Shown here: positions 46,782 to 58,002 of the stretch, piece by piece
How the letters are laid out: every line of letters begins with the position of its first letter
Numbering within the stretch: the first letter of the stretch is position 1
NCBI RefSeq assembly: GCF_000835495.1
Contig: NW_015622547.1
Span: forward strand, 1,550,001-1,614,000
Source of the DNA: Cladophialophora immunda
Taxonomy: Eukaryota; Ascomycota; Eurotiomycetes; Chaetothyriales; Herpotrichiellaceae
Direction: 5' to 3'
Length of the DNA stretch: 64,000 nucleotides
Program-made: the position numbers and the translations under genes
The notes under the pieces: generated by a model
What the model was told of the DNA's origin: nothing
Seen by the model: only the letters and a program-made list of their open reading frames with translations
Database searches by the model: none

Positions 46782-47807
46782 ATCCTGCACATCTTTCACA
46801 CGTACATAGATTGGAATGCACAGCATTGGCGTTTCCAGGGGATTGTTGCATGTGGGAATCAGCACTGGACCAATCCACCCGGTCCACAGAAAAAGTTCTT
46901 GATCGAGCATGGCGTTGGGGAGGGGAACAGATGATCAAAAGCGATGAGGAAAACGGGACGGAAAAGCGAGCTTGACATGGAAACGAGAATCAAATGAACA
47001 ATGGAATCCGAATGTTTGACGCACTGCCATGAATCCCCGCCTGCGATTCTCTGATAATATCCCCGTTTCTATTTTATTATCTCGGTGAATCTGCATGGCG
47101 CACTGTGCTGTGATGTTCCCCGTCGCATACTGCGGCATTAGAGTCTCCACCCTTTCCTGTATATGTGTAGCATGTGGCTATGACATGGCCGACCTGATAT
47201 GTAATGGGCATTCTGTAGACCCGGCGAAGATGTTTGGTCGTACCTGTATTCCTCGCTTTGCCGGTTTTGTACCATCAGTGCGTCTCGAGATGGACATCTT
47301 ATGAAAACGAGATGACGGGCAACAAGGGGCACGCGGTCCTCTAGCGAGACGCAGATTGAAGTACAGTGACGGAGGAGGATCGAGTGCTGGCAAGGCTGTC
47401 GATGTGAGGCGAGGGCGTGTTGATGAGGCAGCCTCGTCGCCACTAGCTGGAGTCTCCCCCGCCATCTCCGCCTTTCTCCCAAACATTCTTCGTTCACGAC
47501 CTCCTGCTGGATGTGTGTAACGGAGGATTTTATATATTTTCTGCCCGGTCTCTCCGAGCAAGCATAAATCATATTCACTGACTAACTAAGTCACTGGGGG
47601 AAAACCACCCTTACATTCCCACGCAAAGACGGAGGGGCATCATTCGACAACGGATTTTTTGAGACCCTATTGAGAACCACCACCGCACGTTTATAGAGCC
47701 TACAATGATGCCGGGCTATGCGGTGCTTTCATAAATATACGTGCGTACACGATACGGGCGTTAGATCCGTCTCACACCCAGTATCGACATGCCATGTTGT
47801 GATCCTT
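46782..47807. other. Intergenic, convergent 3' flanks
   Basis: About 1 kb between TFIIIA and the small secreted protein. Short frames at 47138-47578 on the minus strand have no recognisable content. Confidence 0.5.
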
Positions 47808-48390
47808 TCATCCGCTGAAGGTGGCGGTGACGCCGACACTCGTCTGCCCCGCCGCCTTCTTGTCCAAGGCAATGTTGTTGTTCAACTTGGTCGTCTCCTC
47901 ATCAATCTTGTCCTGGTCCCCGTTCCCCTGGGCTGCCTCGATCTGCAGCGCCAGCACCTCCAACTGCAGCTTCAGGACCTTGTTCTTGATCTTGCCGTTC
48001 TGGAGGGCGGTCGTGTCGGCGCCGTCGCCCGCGGCGTCGAGCTCGTCGTCGAAGCCGCCCGTGGCCGTCTCGGCGTCCTCGGCCGTCACCCGGGCGTCCT
48101 TGATGATTTGCAGGTCCGAGTCGGACACGGAGGCGAGGTCGGACGTGTCAATCTACGCCCGTTAGCAAGAAATTCCACTCAAAAGCCTTTTTCCAGCGGA
48201 GGGGGGAACCACTAACGGGGAAGTTGGCGTTCACTTCGGCCAGCGCGTTGCCGGCGACGCCGTCGGAGACTTGGAACTCGCTGTAGGGTCGGACGGTGAG
48301 GACGTTTGCTCTCTTGGTTCGCACGCCGATCGGACCAGCCGCGGACAAGGCAACGAGGCCCAAAAGAATGGTAGCTGACGAGATGTACAT
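47808..48390 (-). CDS. Small secreted protein, conserved fungal family of unknown function
   Basis: A 172-residue protein, exons 48217-48390 and 47808-48152 (64 bp intron). It starts with a signal peptide (MYISSATILLGLVALSAAGP) and then shows blocks that I recall from a widely conserved ascomycete small secreted family: YSEFQVSDGVAGNALAEV, DTSDLASVSDSDLQIIKDA and KIKNKVLKLQLEVLALQI. The last block is strongly helical and may form a coiled coil. There are no cysteines in the mature part, unlike typical effectors. A long CT-rich tract lies about 130 bp upstream. Function unknown; extracellular location expected. Confidence 0.85.
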
Positions 48391-50421
48391 TTTTCCCTTC
48401 TGACCACAGAGAGTGAATGGCGAGCAACTCCCAAAAAATGAATGAGAGGAATAAAGACACAGTCAAAGACAATGAGAGAATGGAAAGAGACAGCCCAGCT
48501 GTGCTCGATTGTGAAAGAGAGAGAGAGAGAGAGAGAGAGGCAAACCCGACCTTTGTGAATACAGAACTGACCCGACCACAGATTGTCACAAGACAGAGCA
48601 GCCCATGGGCATCTTTATATAGCAAACCATTTTCTTCGGTTCCGTCCTTGTAATTTTTTCGCGCCGACAAACTCGACTCTTCCTATGTCCGCTCAGATAG
48701 CGCCGTTTTGTCCCAGCACGAAAAGGCGGGCGTCGCCTGCCTGCGTGCTTGCTAGCCGTCGCACCTCGTGTGCCCACGTGGGAATCGTGCTGTCATGGTG
48801 GCACTCGCTTAGGAGCGCTTTGAGACCAGAGGTGTCTGGGGGGAGATGCTGGAAAGGGCAAAAGAGGGCCTCGGGCAGGGCCCTATCCGACGAGGTGTTT
48901 TTTTTTTTCATGCAATTTCATTGTCTCTCCGTGGTGTTTCCAGGACCACGGGAATCACCCGGCACAGATATGTCTTGATGTTGTTACGGACCATGATTCT
49001 GGTCGGTTTGTTGCCCTGTGTGGGTGCGCGACGATCGGCCCCAGCCCAGCGTCTACCGAGGATGATCTCTGGCGGAGCCTGGACCACGACCTCCAGGGTG
49101 TCGTCCTCGCTACTTCGTGCAAAAAGTACTCCTCCACTGTGCACCGGCCAAGGTATCTCGAGATGGCGAGATGGCGCCAGGCTATTAATGCACCCCTCCC
49201 TACTCATACAAGGCTGCGGAAAACCCATCCCATTCTGTCCTGTACTATCGCGTGTTGATTGAATGTCGAGTTCGAATTCCACATATTTATTCCAATGCCA
49301 AAGCCAATCCCGCTTTAAATCAGGAAGAGTCACACACAAGACATGCATGTGGACCTTGTCTGGACATCAACCTACATACTCAGACGGCCATAAAGGGACA
49401 AACACAGAGCAGGAGTACGGAGTACTTGGCAAGTCTCAAGGACAGGGAAAGATGGTCCGACGCAGGATAGGTGCCAAGGCCGTCAATGTGGTTAGACCGT
49501 TAGACGAGTTTGAGCCTTGAACACCAAACACCCCAAACGTGCTGGTGCAGCCTGGCGCAGCGGTGAAAGGGGTGGTGCAGCGCCGGGCCCTGTTCGAAGC
49601 AGGCCATGTCTCAGTATGAGTCTCACAGTTGGGGTAGAGTCAGTATCACACACCAGCACCAGCACCAGCGGGAGGAGTACGAGGGACCACCGCCAGCACA
49701 AGTTCCCGCCCCAGTGCCAGCAGCAAATATCAGTATCATTGGGCCCCTTGCCTCATCCTGTAGTCTGCTTTTCACAAGGTTATAATATTCGCAAGTACGG
49801 AGGAGTGCATTCTTCCAGCGTTGACAACTACCACGACGACCTTGATGCGGAGCTGACTTTTGGTGAGTTTTGAGATTCCTCACCAATTTATTACACACAA
49901 CGACGTGCTACAGCTATAAGCTTAACATAGATTGAGAGCCTTAATACTGATGAATATTTCGAGCACATCATATTTTGACGCTTTCACTTTAATGCTGCGA
50001 AAACGCTAGAGAAGATGCTCTAGAAGCAGTAATTTCTCTACGCCTGACTGGGCATTTCAAGGGTATTTGTTAGCGGCCGGCTCACTTTCCTGGTCAGGTA
50101 ATTCTGTCACTGGAGCCTTTGTTTACGCATTCCCCGAAGTTAATGCCACCATTGGCAAACCTACCTTGAAGATCGATTATTACGTGACATGGAAGGGCTG
50201 TAACCTAGGCCCTTTAATTCAGCATCAGACTGTACCTACCTGTCACATGTGAACGATTAATGAAACAAACACGACCAACTGCGATATCTCACCGTGCATA
50301 GGCGCGATGTTCGCTACTGTGACGAGGCCGATATTCACTAACTTCCGTCTCGAGAGTTTGAGATCTTGGGTTGCGCAGTCCACGATCTTGACCTCTCCTC
50401 GGGTGTAAGCCTCCACTCGAT
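48391..50421. other. Intergenic, no gene recognised
   Basis: About 2 kb holding the CT tract, a 12-nt T run near 48900, short CAGCAC/CCAGCA repeats around 49650-49700 and a tRNA-like A-box/B-box pair at 49553-49600 that does not fold as a complete tRNA. The first 500 bp are promoter of the secreted-protein gene. Confidence 0.45.
48517..48539 (-). repeat. (GA/CT)n microsatellite in secreted-protein promoter
   Basis: About eleven GA units on the plus strand, that is (CT)n in the sense direction, 127-149 bp upstream of the 48390 start. Pyrimidine tracts just upstream of start sites are common in strongly expressed fungal genes. Confidence 0.8.
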
Positions 50422-53400
50422 ATGGAGGCGCTCGGTGCCATTGGCCTTGCAGCATCTGTGGTCGGCCTTCTAGCTACTGTTAGCGGCGTGTCGGGGCGAT
50501 CGCGGCGCTTACGGCATGATGAGCCATCGACATCGTTTGGTATTGAGGTTTTGGATGATGGATCTGAAAACCCCGTTGCTGAGTATGGCGTCCGAGGCCT
50601 TCTGTACACGACATTAGTACTGATTTCGATATAGCATTTGCTTCGTCCACGGTCTGAATGAGGATCGAGTCTCAGCGTGGCTGTCGACCAACTCGGGGGA
50701 TGAAGACCAGTTCTGGTGGCCCAAGACCCTCCAGGAAAAGATCCACGCCCGCATCCTTCTATATGGCTACAGCACTGTGGCACCAACAGCTGAATACCTC
50801 GCTCGTCGAACGCTATACCACCAGGCTGAGCACATGGTGGAAAGCCTCGCTGATGTGCGTAAAGATTGCCCGAGACGGCCGCTCATCTTTGTTGCCCACA
50901 GCCTCGGCGGGATTGTTGTCAAGAGTACCCTGATATTCTCCAGTTAGAGCCCGGAGCCAAACAGTCCCGCCCGGGCCATTGTGCTCTCGACCGCGGGTAT
51001 TGTCTTTCTAGGGACGCCACACAAAGTACACGGCTACCTTAGTTCGTCGTCTGACAGTGTTCTGAAAAATATCGCCAGAGTCAGTGGCTTGAATGGAAAA
51101 ATTCTGGATCATCTCAATAAGGAGAGCAGCGCACTTCAGAGTTACTTGGAACCGTTCAGTGCCCTGAGCACCGAAATTCCCATGGCAGGATTCTTTGAGT
51201 CGCGGGGTTCTGGGTCTCTCGGCCTTGTAAGTTGATCCAACACTCGGACTACTGGATCATCGCATCTAATGGCTGTAGATCGTCTCTTCTTCAATGGCCG
51301 TTCCGGGTACTGAGCACTATTTTCTGGACTCGAATCATGCCAACCTAGGGAAGTTCCAGGGCTATGACGACCACGGTTACCGCAGGGTAGCTTCTGTTAT
51401 CCAAGAGATGTGTCAGAAAGCTACGTCACTAGTCGATAAGAACTGGGAGAAATACCAGCAGCGCAATGGTAACATTCCACATCACACGCAGCAACCTATG
51501 GCAGGTTTCTCTATGCTAACGAGTGCCTGCAGAGCCAAATGCATATGGGGGAAATGACGAAAGACAAGATGATTTCCGGGTTCCTCTGCGCCTACTACCT
51601 CCAGCCCCCTGGTTCATCGGCAGAGACGACGCGCTCGAATGGATTGAAAAATCTCTCTTGGGGGATTGTCCCTCTAATTGCCCCAAAAATTGCCATACAG
51701 TCAACCTTTACGGACTCGGAGGGATTGGGAAGAGTCAGATAGCGATGGCATTTGCCGACAGATTCTGCAACCGTTTCAGCGCAGTCTTCTGGATCCCCTC
51801 TCAGACGCATACCACTATCGAGCAGGAGTATCTTCAGATAGCGCGTACCTTCCAGTTACCAACCTTCGAAGCGCGAGACGGAAGCTCGGGACGCGAAATG
51901 GCGTATTGGTGCTGGAGTGGCTTAACAGAAGCCGCAACACCAACTGGCTGCTCATCTTTGACGACGTCGATCTTTCTGCTGCGCCAGATTTAAAAGAGCT
52001 GATCCCAAGCACGGCCTGCGTCCACGGCCATGTAATCCTCACCTCGAGAGCCCCATTGAAACTGCCCTTCGCAAAGATGTACCTTGTTGATCCTCTGCGT
52101 GTGGATGAATCGAGGGCGCTTTTGAAGAAATCTCTGGGCCCTTCTTATTCATATGGTTCGTATAACTATGGCTTTCATGGTTCAAATCACTTTACTGACC
52201 CATCTTAGACTCGGATTTGGATAAGATTTCAAAGGCCTTAGGTGGGCTTCCTCTCGCACTCTCAATGGCAGCCGAGGTCATGAAGAGAACGGAGATGTCA
52301 CCCAGAGAGTACTTAGAAGCATACGACAAAACAAGATCCGAAATCCTCTCAGAACATTTCCCAGGGAACGAAATTATGAGCACCATTTTGGCGGAGTCCG
52401 TCGAGAAGATCCCCAAGCACGCAGCGAAGCTACTTTTCTCCATGTGCTGCGAGCTCTCTCTGAATCCGATTCCATTGTGGATCTTTGAAGGTTCGACATC
52501 TTTCAGTTCCAAAAGTGAGTCTGATACGTGCTGACACAAGTTCTCAAATCCTGTGGTTGACATTTACTCGCAGGGATTCTTCGAGAGTCCATCTCCGCAC
52601 TCGAGAGCTTAAGTCTCATAGTTCGCCCGCTGCCTCTAGCCCATATACAGGTCCACAGCTTTGTACGCGAATCTGGGCGGATCATGCTCCCAACAGATCT
52701 ACAAGATGACGCACGTCGTGAGTTGTGCGAGACCGCGTCATACGTCGTAGTCTCCCTCCACCAGCCTGTGGCAAGGTTCCTCGCACCTGCTAACGACGGT
52801 ACTTCCAGTTTTGAGAAGGAGCTCGTTGAGCTCATTGTCGACATTCTCCGTATAATTCGGGACCTGCAGATCCCTTGGCGAAAATGGGATGTCAACCTAG
52901 AGGAGCTTGGCAGAGTTTGCCAGGCACATGGGAAGTTCTCCGAGGCCACCGAATTCTACGAACTATGCCTGGAGAGGAACAAAGGCACCGAAGCATCGAT
53001 GTCGCGAGTAAAGATCAGACGAACTCTAGCGCAACGCCGTGCCAGAGAAGGTTTGGGGATTGGGCCCGATTCTAAGGAGAAGAGCCTTCGCGAGCAGTTC
53101 CAGGAGGCGGTAGAAGCGGCACACGACGAAGAGTCTCTCCAGGACCTGAAGTCGCTCAATCGCGAACAGGATGACCCCGACCAAGAGCTGGAGGTTCTTC
53201 GGATGATTATCGATGCGCAGGAGCTCCTCTTTGGGCCCATGAACCCGTCGACGCTCGAATCCATCCAAGAGCTTTCTCTCCGACTGGTCGAGCACGGCCT
53301 CTTGGAAGAGGCAGAGGCCAGACTACGTCGCGTCCTGACGTCCTACGGCATGTTGTACGGTACACACCACCCGAGCACGACTCGCGTCGAAGAGCGCTTG

Positions 53401-53778
53401 GCCTCCGTCTGTGCACTGCTGGGCAAGCTGGACGAAGCCGAGGCCATCTGCAAGGACGCAATTCACGATTATGAGATGCGCCTTGGTCGAGACCATGCTT
53501 CTACACAAAAGTGCCTGGCGCAACTAGCATTCACGTATTATCTCCAAGAGCATTACGAGGATGCAGAGCCGCTGTTTGTTCACGCCATCGACACCCTTTC
53601 CAGGACGGCAGGACCTCATCACCCCGACGTCCTGCGGGTCCAGCACAACTACGCCCTCAATCTGAGGAAATTGGGAAGGGCCCGCGAGAGCGAACAGTTG
53701 CTGGAGGATGTATTGAGTCGCATGGAGTCGCAGCCAGAGAGACACTCCATGAGCGTGAGGCGGAGAACGGCAATGTAG
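50422..53778 (+). pseudogene. NLR-like STAND gene: alpha/beta hydrolase + NB-ARC + TPR, interrupted
   Basis: A fungal NLR-like signalling ATPase gene. Exons read as 50422-50582, 50635-51226, 51279-51468, 51533-52155, 52209-52514 and 52574-53778. In order: a short N-terminus; a lipase-like domain (ICFVHGLNED, nucleophile in VAHSLGGIVV); an NB-ARC domain with Walker A GLGGIGKSQ, Walker B LLIFDDVD and GGLPLALS; and tetratricopeptide repeats of the kinesin-light-chain type (LYGTHHPSTTRVEERLA, LGRDHASTQKCLAQLA). Two breaks are visible. An in-frame TAG at 50945-50947 follows the hydrolase motif, while homologous sequence continues in the same frame. One base appears to be missing near 51885-51893, since the reading frame changes between the P-loop and Walker B. 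No usable intron removes either. Sequencing error cannot be excluded. Confidence 0.8.
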
Positions 53779-55752
53779 CTGTTCCGGGAGATCAAGGAAG
53801 ATTCGACTGTGCCTTCCGATCTTGTCTCCTGCTGTTCCTCCAGATACAATTGCTGCCGGATATCTGGCGGCACGTCATCATGATCGGCAAGGACAACCCC
53901 CATTGGCGACATGTTCGATCAGACTTCGGAAGTGCGGCGCCCTCAGCCTGTAATGCTTCTTCCCGTCTGGGTCGATCCAGCAATGTGGACCGATCACACG
54001 AGCCCGGACAGCGGAAGATTGTGTACAACTCTCTGCCATACTGCAGGCTGACCCGAAGCCGCTTCTTCGGCATTGAGATGCCTTTCTCGTTACGCAAGCA
54101 TAATCCCCGTTGCCGATGTCGAGCCCCTCTTCTCGCCTCTCCGTGGTGCAGATCTGGTGGCTAGTCTAGAGGCTTCCAGATAAGTTGAACGAGAGGTTCA
54201 AGCGGACTTTCTTGCTCTTTTGGAAGTATTGACCACGCGAGCGCAATTGTTTTTCGGTGACAGTCCAGTCGATATCGGTCTGGTTGTATCTTTTGGCAAG
54301 GTCTCGTTGTGAACGTTCAGTGACCGAAACGTCCACATTCGTATCGTCGGACCGTACAGCTCGATTTCTCGGGAACTTGTTCTGTATCAGCTCTTCCAGT
54401 TGGGGCTTGCAAGACCAGCCGCCAATACCAGCTTGGGGCCAGTAATAACACTTCAGGCTCTGTATCTTTTGAGATGGCTTTCCCGTTCCAAGGTCACCTT
54501 GCCACTCGATCGAGTAACGGAGACAGTCAGGCAAGTCGCTGTCATATGTTTGATGGATCCCTTTTCGCCTCTTGTAAAAATGTAAACAGTAACTGCCTGT
54601 CCCGATGGGTAATCGTGATTTTGGCCTGTAGGGGCTGGCGTGCCCAGGGTCAGCCCACCTCAATCTAACGTCTTCGACGCAGCCGTAGCATAATGGAAAA
54701 TAGTGCTCGCATCTACGCTCATTATCCTAAAGTTGATGGTGATAACGCGAATTACTGGAGCACAACAATCAAGGGGCTGAAAGGAGATGCTGCAATTGCA
54801 AGATTGTTCAGGTAGAGCTGAGAAAAAACTTAAGCGTGGCACCGCTTTTCGAACGCATTTTCTCTATGTTAAGTACAATTGAGATACGATTGCAAGCCTG
54901 GTGAGGTGGTCACCAGGTGCATATCCCCACTGTCTCGGGGAACACTGAGAAACTCCCCGATCCTGGATCCAGACGAGTGGGAAATCATTCTCGTGTCTTC
55001 TTCGGGAATGGTCTGGACTACACTACCTTCATTGTGTTGTCTAAGGTCTCACCCCTATCTTGTTTGATCGTTATTTTGCTTGTAATTCGCTGCTTCCCTG
55101 CTTCTAGAATTGTTTGATTGATAGGTTCAAGCTGTTCGCTGTCCCTGATTTATATACTCTGGAGGGTTCAACAGGTCATAGCTTTACCAGACCTTTAAAT
55201 TGTTTTTTAATTTCTGAGCCACAGCAAGTAATCCGTCCATCACCGAGATCTCTCCTTAGGAGATGTTCTACCGGACGAGACTCTTGATATCGATTGCCAG
55301 ACATTTAAGCCGAGCTCAGGCACAGTGATGGCACAGTCGTCCTCGACGACTTGGGGGGAGGGAGTTCGATACAGACTATACGCAACGAGATTGAGATCAA
55401 ATGGACACCCAAAAAGATCATTTTGCCTCTGAGTCCAGTATATTTCATGATTTTCGTCATGTCTGGTGAAGGGTCCTTCCATGATCTCATGTCTCCGTCT
55501 TATAAAGGTGACGAAGAATATGACAAAGAGATGTATCGTCGTTTATTTGAGAATGAATATCCTAAATTCGACATTCTTGTGCTACCCGTGTCCAACAGTG
55601 CTGTCAGGGAGTGTATGCTTGTATTGAGCACATATTGATCGACTTGAGAATGCTAAAGACAAGTGGCAGGCAAGATACAATCGTAACCTCTTCACTATCT
55701 TCTTAACCACGATGCATCACCTTAGTAGAAGTTCTAAGGCATCGAACTTAAA
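53779..55752. other. Gene-poor, degenerate region
   Basis: About 2 kb with lower GC from 54.2 kb on. It holds one protein-like fragment (listed separately) and short frames at 54692-54810, 54917-55060 and 55351-55638. The latter read like protein but lack consistent splicing or a plausible start. No transposase or long terminal repeat recognised. Confidence 0.45.
54166..54663 (-). pseudogene. Fragment of an uncharacterised fungal protein
   Basis: About 165 open codons without a convincing ATG. The C-terminal part (RAVRSDDTNVDVSV, ERSQRDLAKRYNQTDIDW, RLNLSFN) resembles, from memory, the C-terminus of a large uncharacterised ascomycete family in which a WTxxEKQL block precedes a basic, beta-rich end. 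Here the block between EKQL and KKVRLNLSFN looks rearranged. Probably a degraded copy lying next to the broken NLR gene. Function unknown. Confidence 0.35.
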
Positions 55753-57382
55753 CTAGGCCGACGCCTTCTCAATCTGTGCGAGCTCGATACCTTCAGGCTT
55801 GTTCGTCCTTTCCGCAACCTGTCGCACGATTTCCGCGGACTCCTCCTTCGCACGAAGAGCAGCTTCTGTGAAAGTGATCTTCTTTCCGGAGTCGTAATAA
55901 ATCTCAAACATTCGATCGATTTCCTCCAAGCTGAGCTTCGCAGTCTCCACATAGAAGTACCAGATGAATGGCACGAAAGAGATGTTGAGGACGGCGAAGA
56001 TAATGAAGAAGCGCCAGCCAATGTTGGCAAGACCTGCTCTGCACTTAGCTTGGATCCCATTCCAGAGATGGGGTACTTACTGTCTGGCGTTATCAAGACT
56101 ATGATGTAGACGAAAAGCCAATTCGTCACCATGGCAATAGCGGTGCCCGTATTCCTCATCATCTGAGAATTGATTTCGCTTGGGTACATGTAGGGAATGG
56201 ACACGAACATCAGGCCCTAGGAGTGTCAGCTGAATTCAGCAAATATGCATCACGGACTTGACTTACGTAGGGAATGTAGTACATAAACAAGAACAGGACA
56301 GCAACCGCATTCCAGCCTTTCGTGTTCTGGCTGAGACCAGCCGCGACGAAAATGTAACAGAGGCCCATTCCAGTCGCCCCAATCAACATAAGCTTGACTC
56401 TGCCAAATCTGTCGATAAGAAGAGCACCAAGGGCACCCCAAAGGACCAAAGTCATCGAAGCAACCGCAGCAAGAACCAAAGCCATTCTGTCGCTGAAGCC
56501 AAATGCACGCATCAGAACGACTGGAAGGTAGGACGCGGACACGTTGATGCCGCCCATCTGCTGCATGACAAAGCATCCACCCCCGAGGCATATTCGGTAA
56601 AAATTCTGTTGTTTTCCATTGGTGAAAACTTCTTTCCAGCGAGTCCCTGAGAGCTCTCGTTCGCGCTGAAGCTGTTCCAAGATAAGAGCCATAGCCTCGG
56701 AAACCTCCAAGGACTCCGGCGGCGCAGCAGCGAGACGGGCAATGACAGCCCGGGCTTCGTCATTGCGGTCCTTGAGACAAAGCCATCTCGGCGACTCCGG
56801 CATCAAGAATGTCAACACAATACTGGTGAGGGCGAAGAAGTTCTGGAATGCAATGGGAAACCGCCAGCTGACACTGGTCGCGTCGGCAAAGGACAACCCG
56901 TAGTTCATCCAGCTGACAACGACCACGCCCGAAAGGACCAAGGTGAGCTGAAGGACGATCATTTTCCCTCGGTGTTTGGCCTTGCTAGTTTCGCTTTGCC
57001 ACATGGGGATAGCCGTGGTGTTCATCCCAGTGCCCATGCCAGCAATGACACGGCCAGGGAATAGTTGACCCAAGGAGTACGAGGACGCCTGGATGGTGCC
57101 TCCGATGACCACCAGGGTGCATGCGAGCATGATGGCTCTTCTTCGACCAAATGTGTCACCCACAAAGATGGAGAAGAATGCTCCCACAATGCAGCCGAGA
57201 TAGTAGGTAGACACAATTTGGCCCTGAATTGTGGGATTCGGATTGTTGAACGTCTCGACGAACCGCGGATTGGAGAGGAGTCCGCCCATGAGACCTTGAT
57301 CGTAACCGAAAAGGAGGAAGGCGAAGCCACAGGCCAGTGAGATACAAGCACTCAGCCCACGACCTTGGAGGTTCTGGAGCAT
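55753..57382 (-). CDS. MFS sugar transporter
   Basis: Plasma-membrane hexose or polyol:proton symporter of the sugar-porter family, 510 residues. Exons 56267-57382, 56081-56216 and 55753-56033; introns are 50 and 47 bp. The start at 57382 is the first ATG; the frame continues upstream only with GTG. Marks: FGYDQGLMGG in helix 1, DTFGRRRAI after helix 2, PESPRWL at the end of helix 6, RFGRVKLM after helix 8, and YVETAKLSLEEIDRMF in place of the usual PETK-type end. Twelve membrane helices are expected. It lies next to a transketolase-like gene and a polyol dehydrogenase, consistent with uptake of their substrate. Confidence 0.93.
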
Positions 57383-58002
57383 GTTGGCCGAAGTTGAAGA
57401 TCGCACTTGGGTACTCTAATTGAGAGAAGACCTTGATCGGGTAGACGCACTGGAGAGGCTGGGCAAAGCAAGACTCTTGTACTCGTTGCGCCTTGCGCCT
57501 TCAGTTGCCTTAAAGCCCTTTGCCGCAAGGCATACCCACGACGCATACCCCAGGATGCATACCCCAGTTATCCCCAGATCCCAAATGTTGGCCACATGCA
57601 CGCTCGGATAGGTGGTCGGCTGCTGTGAAAATTTTATTTTGTGGATCAATCGGAGACCAGACAGGCTGTATCCGGGTATATGTGGATGTCAACACTTTCG
57701 GCCGGATATACCACACTTGAAAGCCTACCATAGACGACCCTGGATTAAGGCCAAAATTATCATTCCCCGATTTTACTGGCGTGCCGATATCATCACTGGA
57801 GGTCTAATCGGTTGGAGATTCAAAGTTCCCCAACATACTGTCTATGAGGTTCTGCTGGTCGACAAGGAAGGCAATACTTGGAGAGGATACTATTGCTGGA
57901 GAGGATACTATTGCTGGAGAGGATACTATTGCTGGAGAGGATACTATTGCTGGAGAGGATACTATTGCTGCGCGAACAGAAACCGGTTGTCTCCGTCACG
58001 AC
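57383..58002. other. Intergenic with minisatellite
   Basis: A 620 bp gap containing the 18 bp tandem repeat listed next. It lies upstream of the transporter and downstream of the transketolase-like gene, both on the minus strand. Confidence 0.6.
57879..57968 (+). repeat. 18 bp minisatellite, five perfect copies
   Basis: The unit TGGAGAGGATACTATTGC occurs five times head to tail without a mismatch. The plus strand stays open through it in all frames because 18 is a multiple of three, but no gene covers it. It lies about 35 bp downstream of the transketolase-like stop codon, so it falls in that gene's 3' UTR or terminator region. Confidence 0.95.

Noticed and set aside
52840..53300. Open antisense frames over the NLR TPR region
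   Set aside because: They mirror repeats on the plus strand and have no start context or domain.
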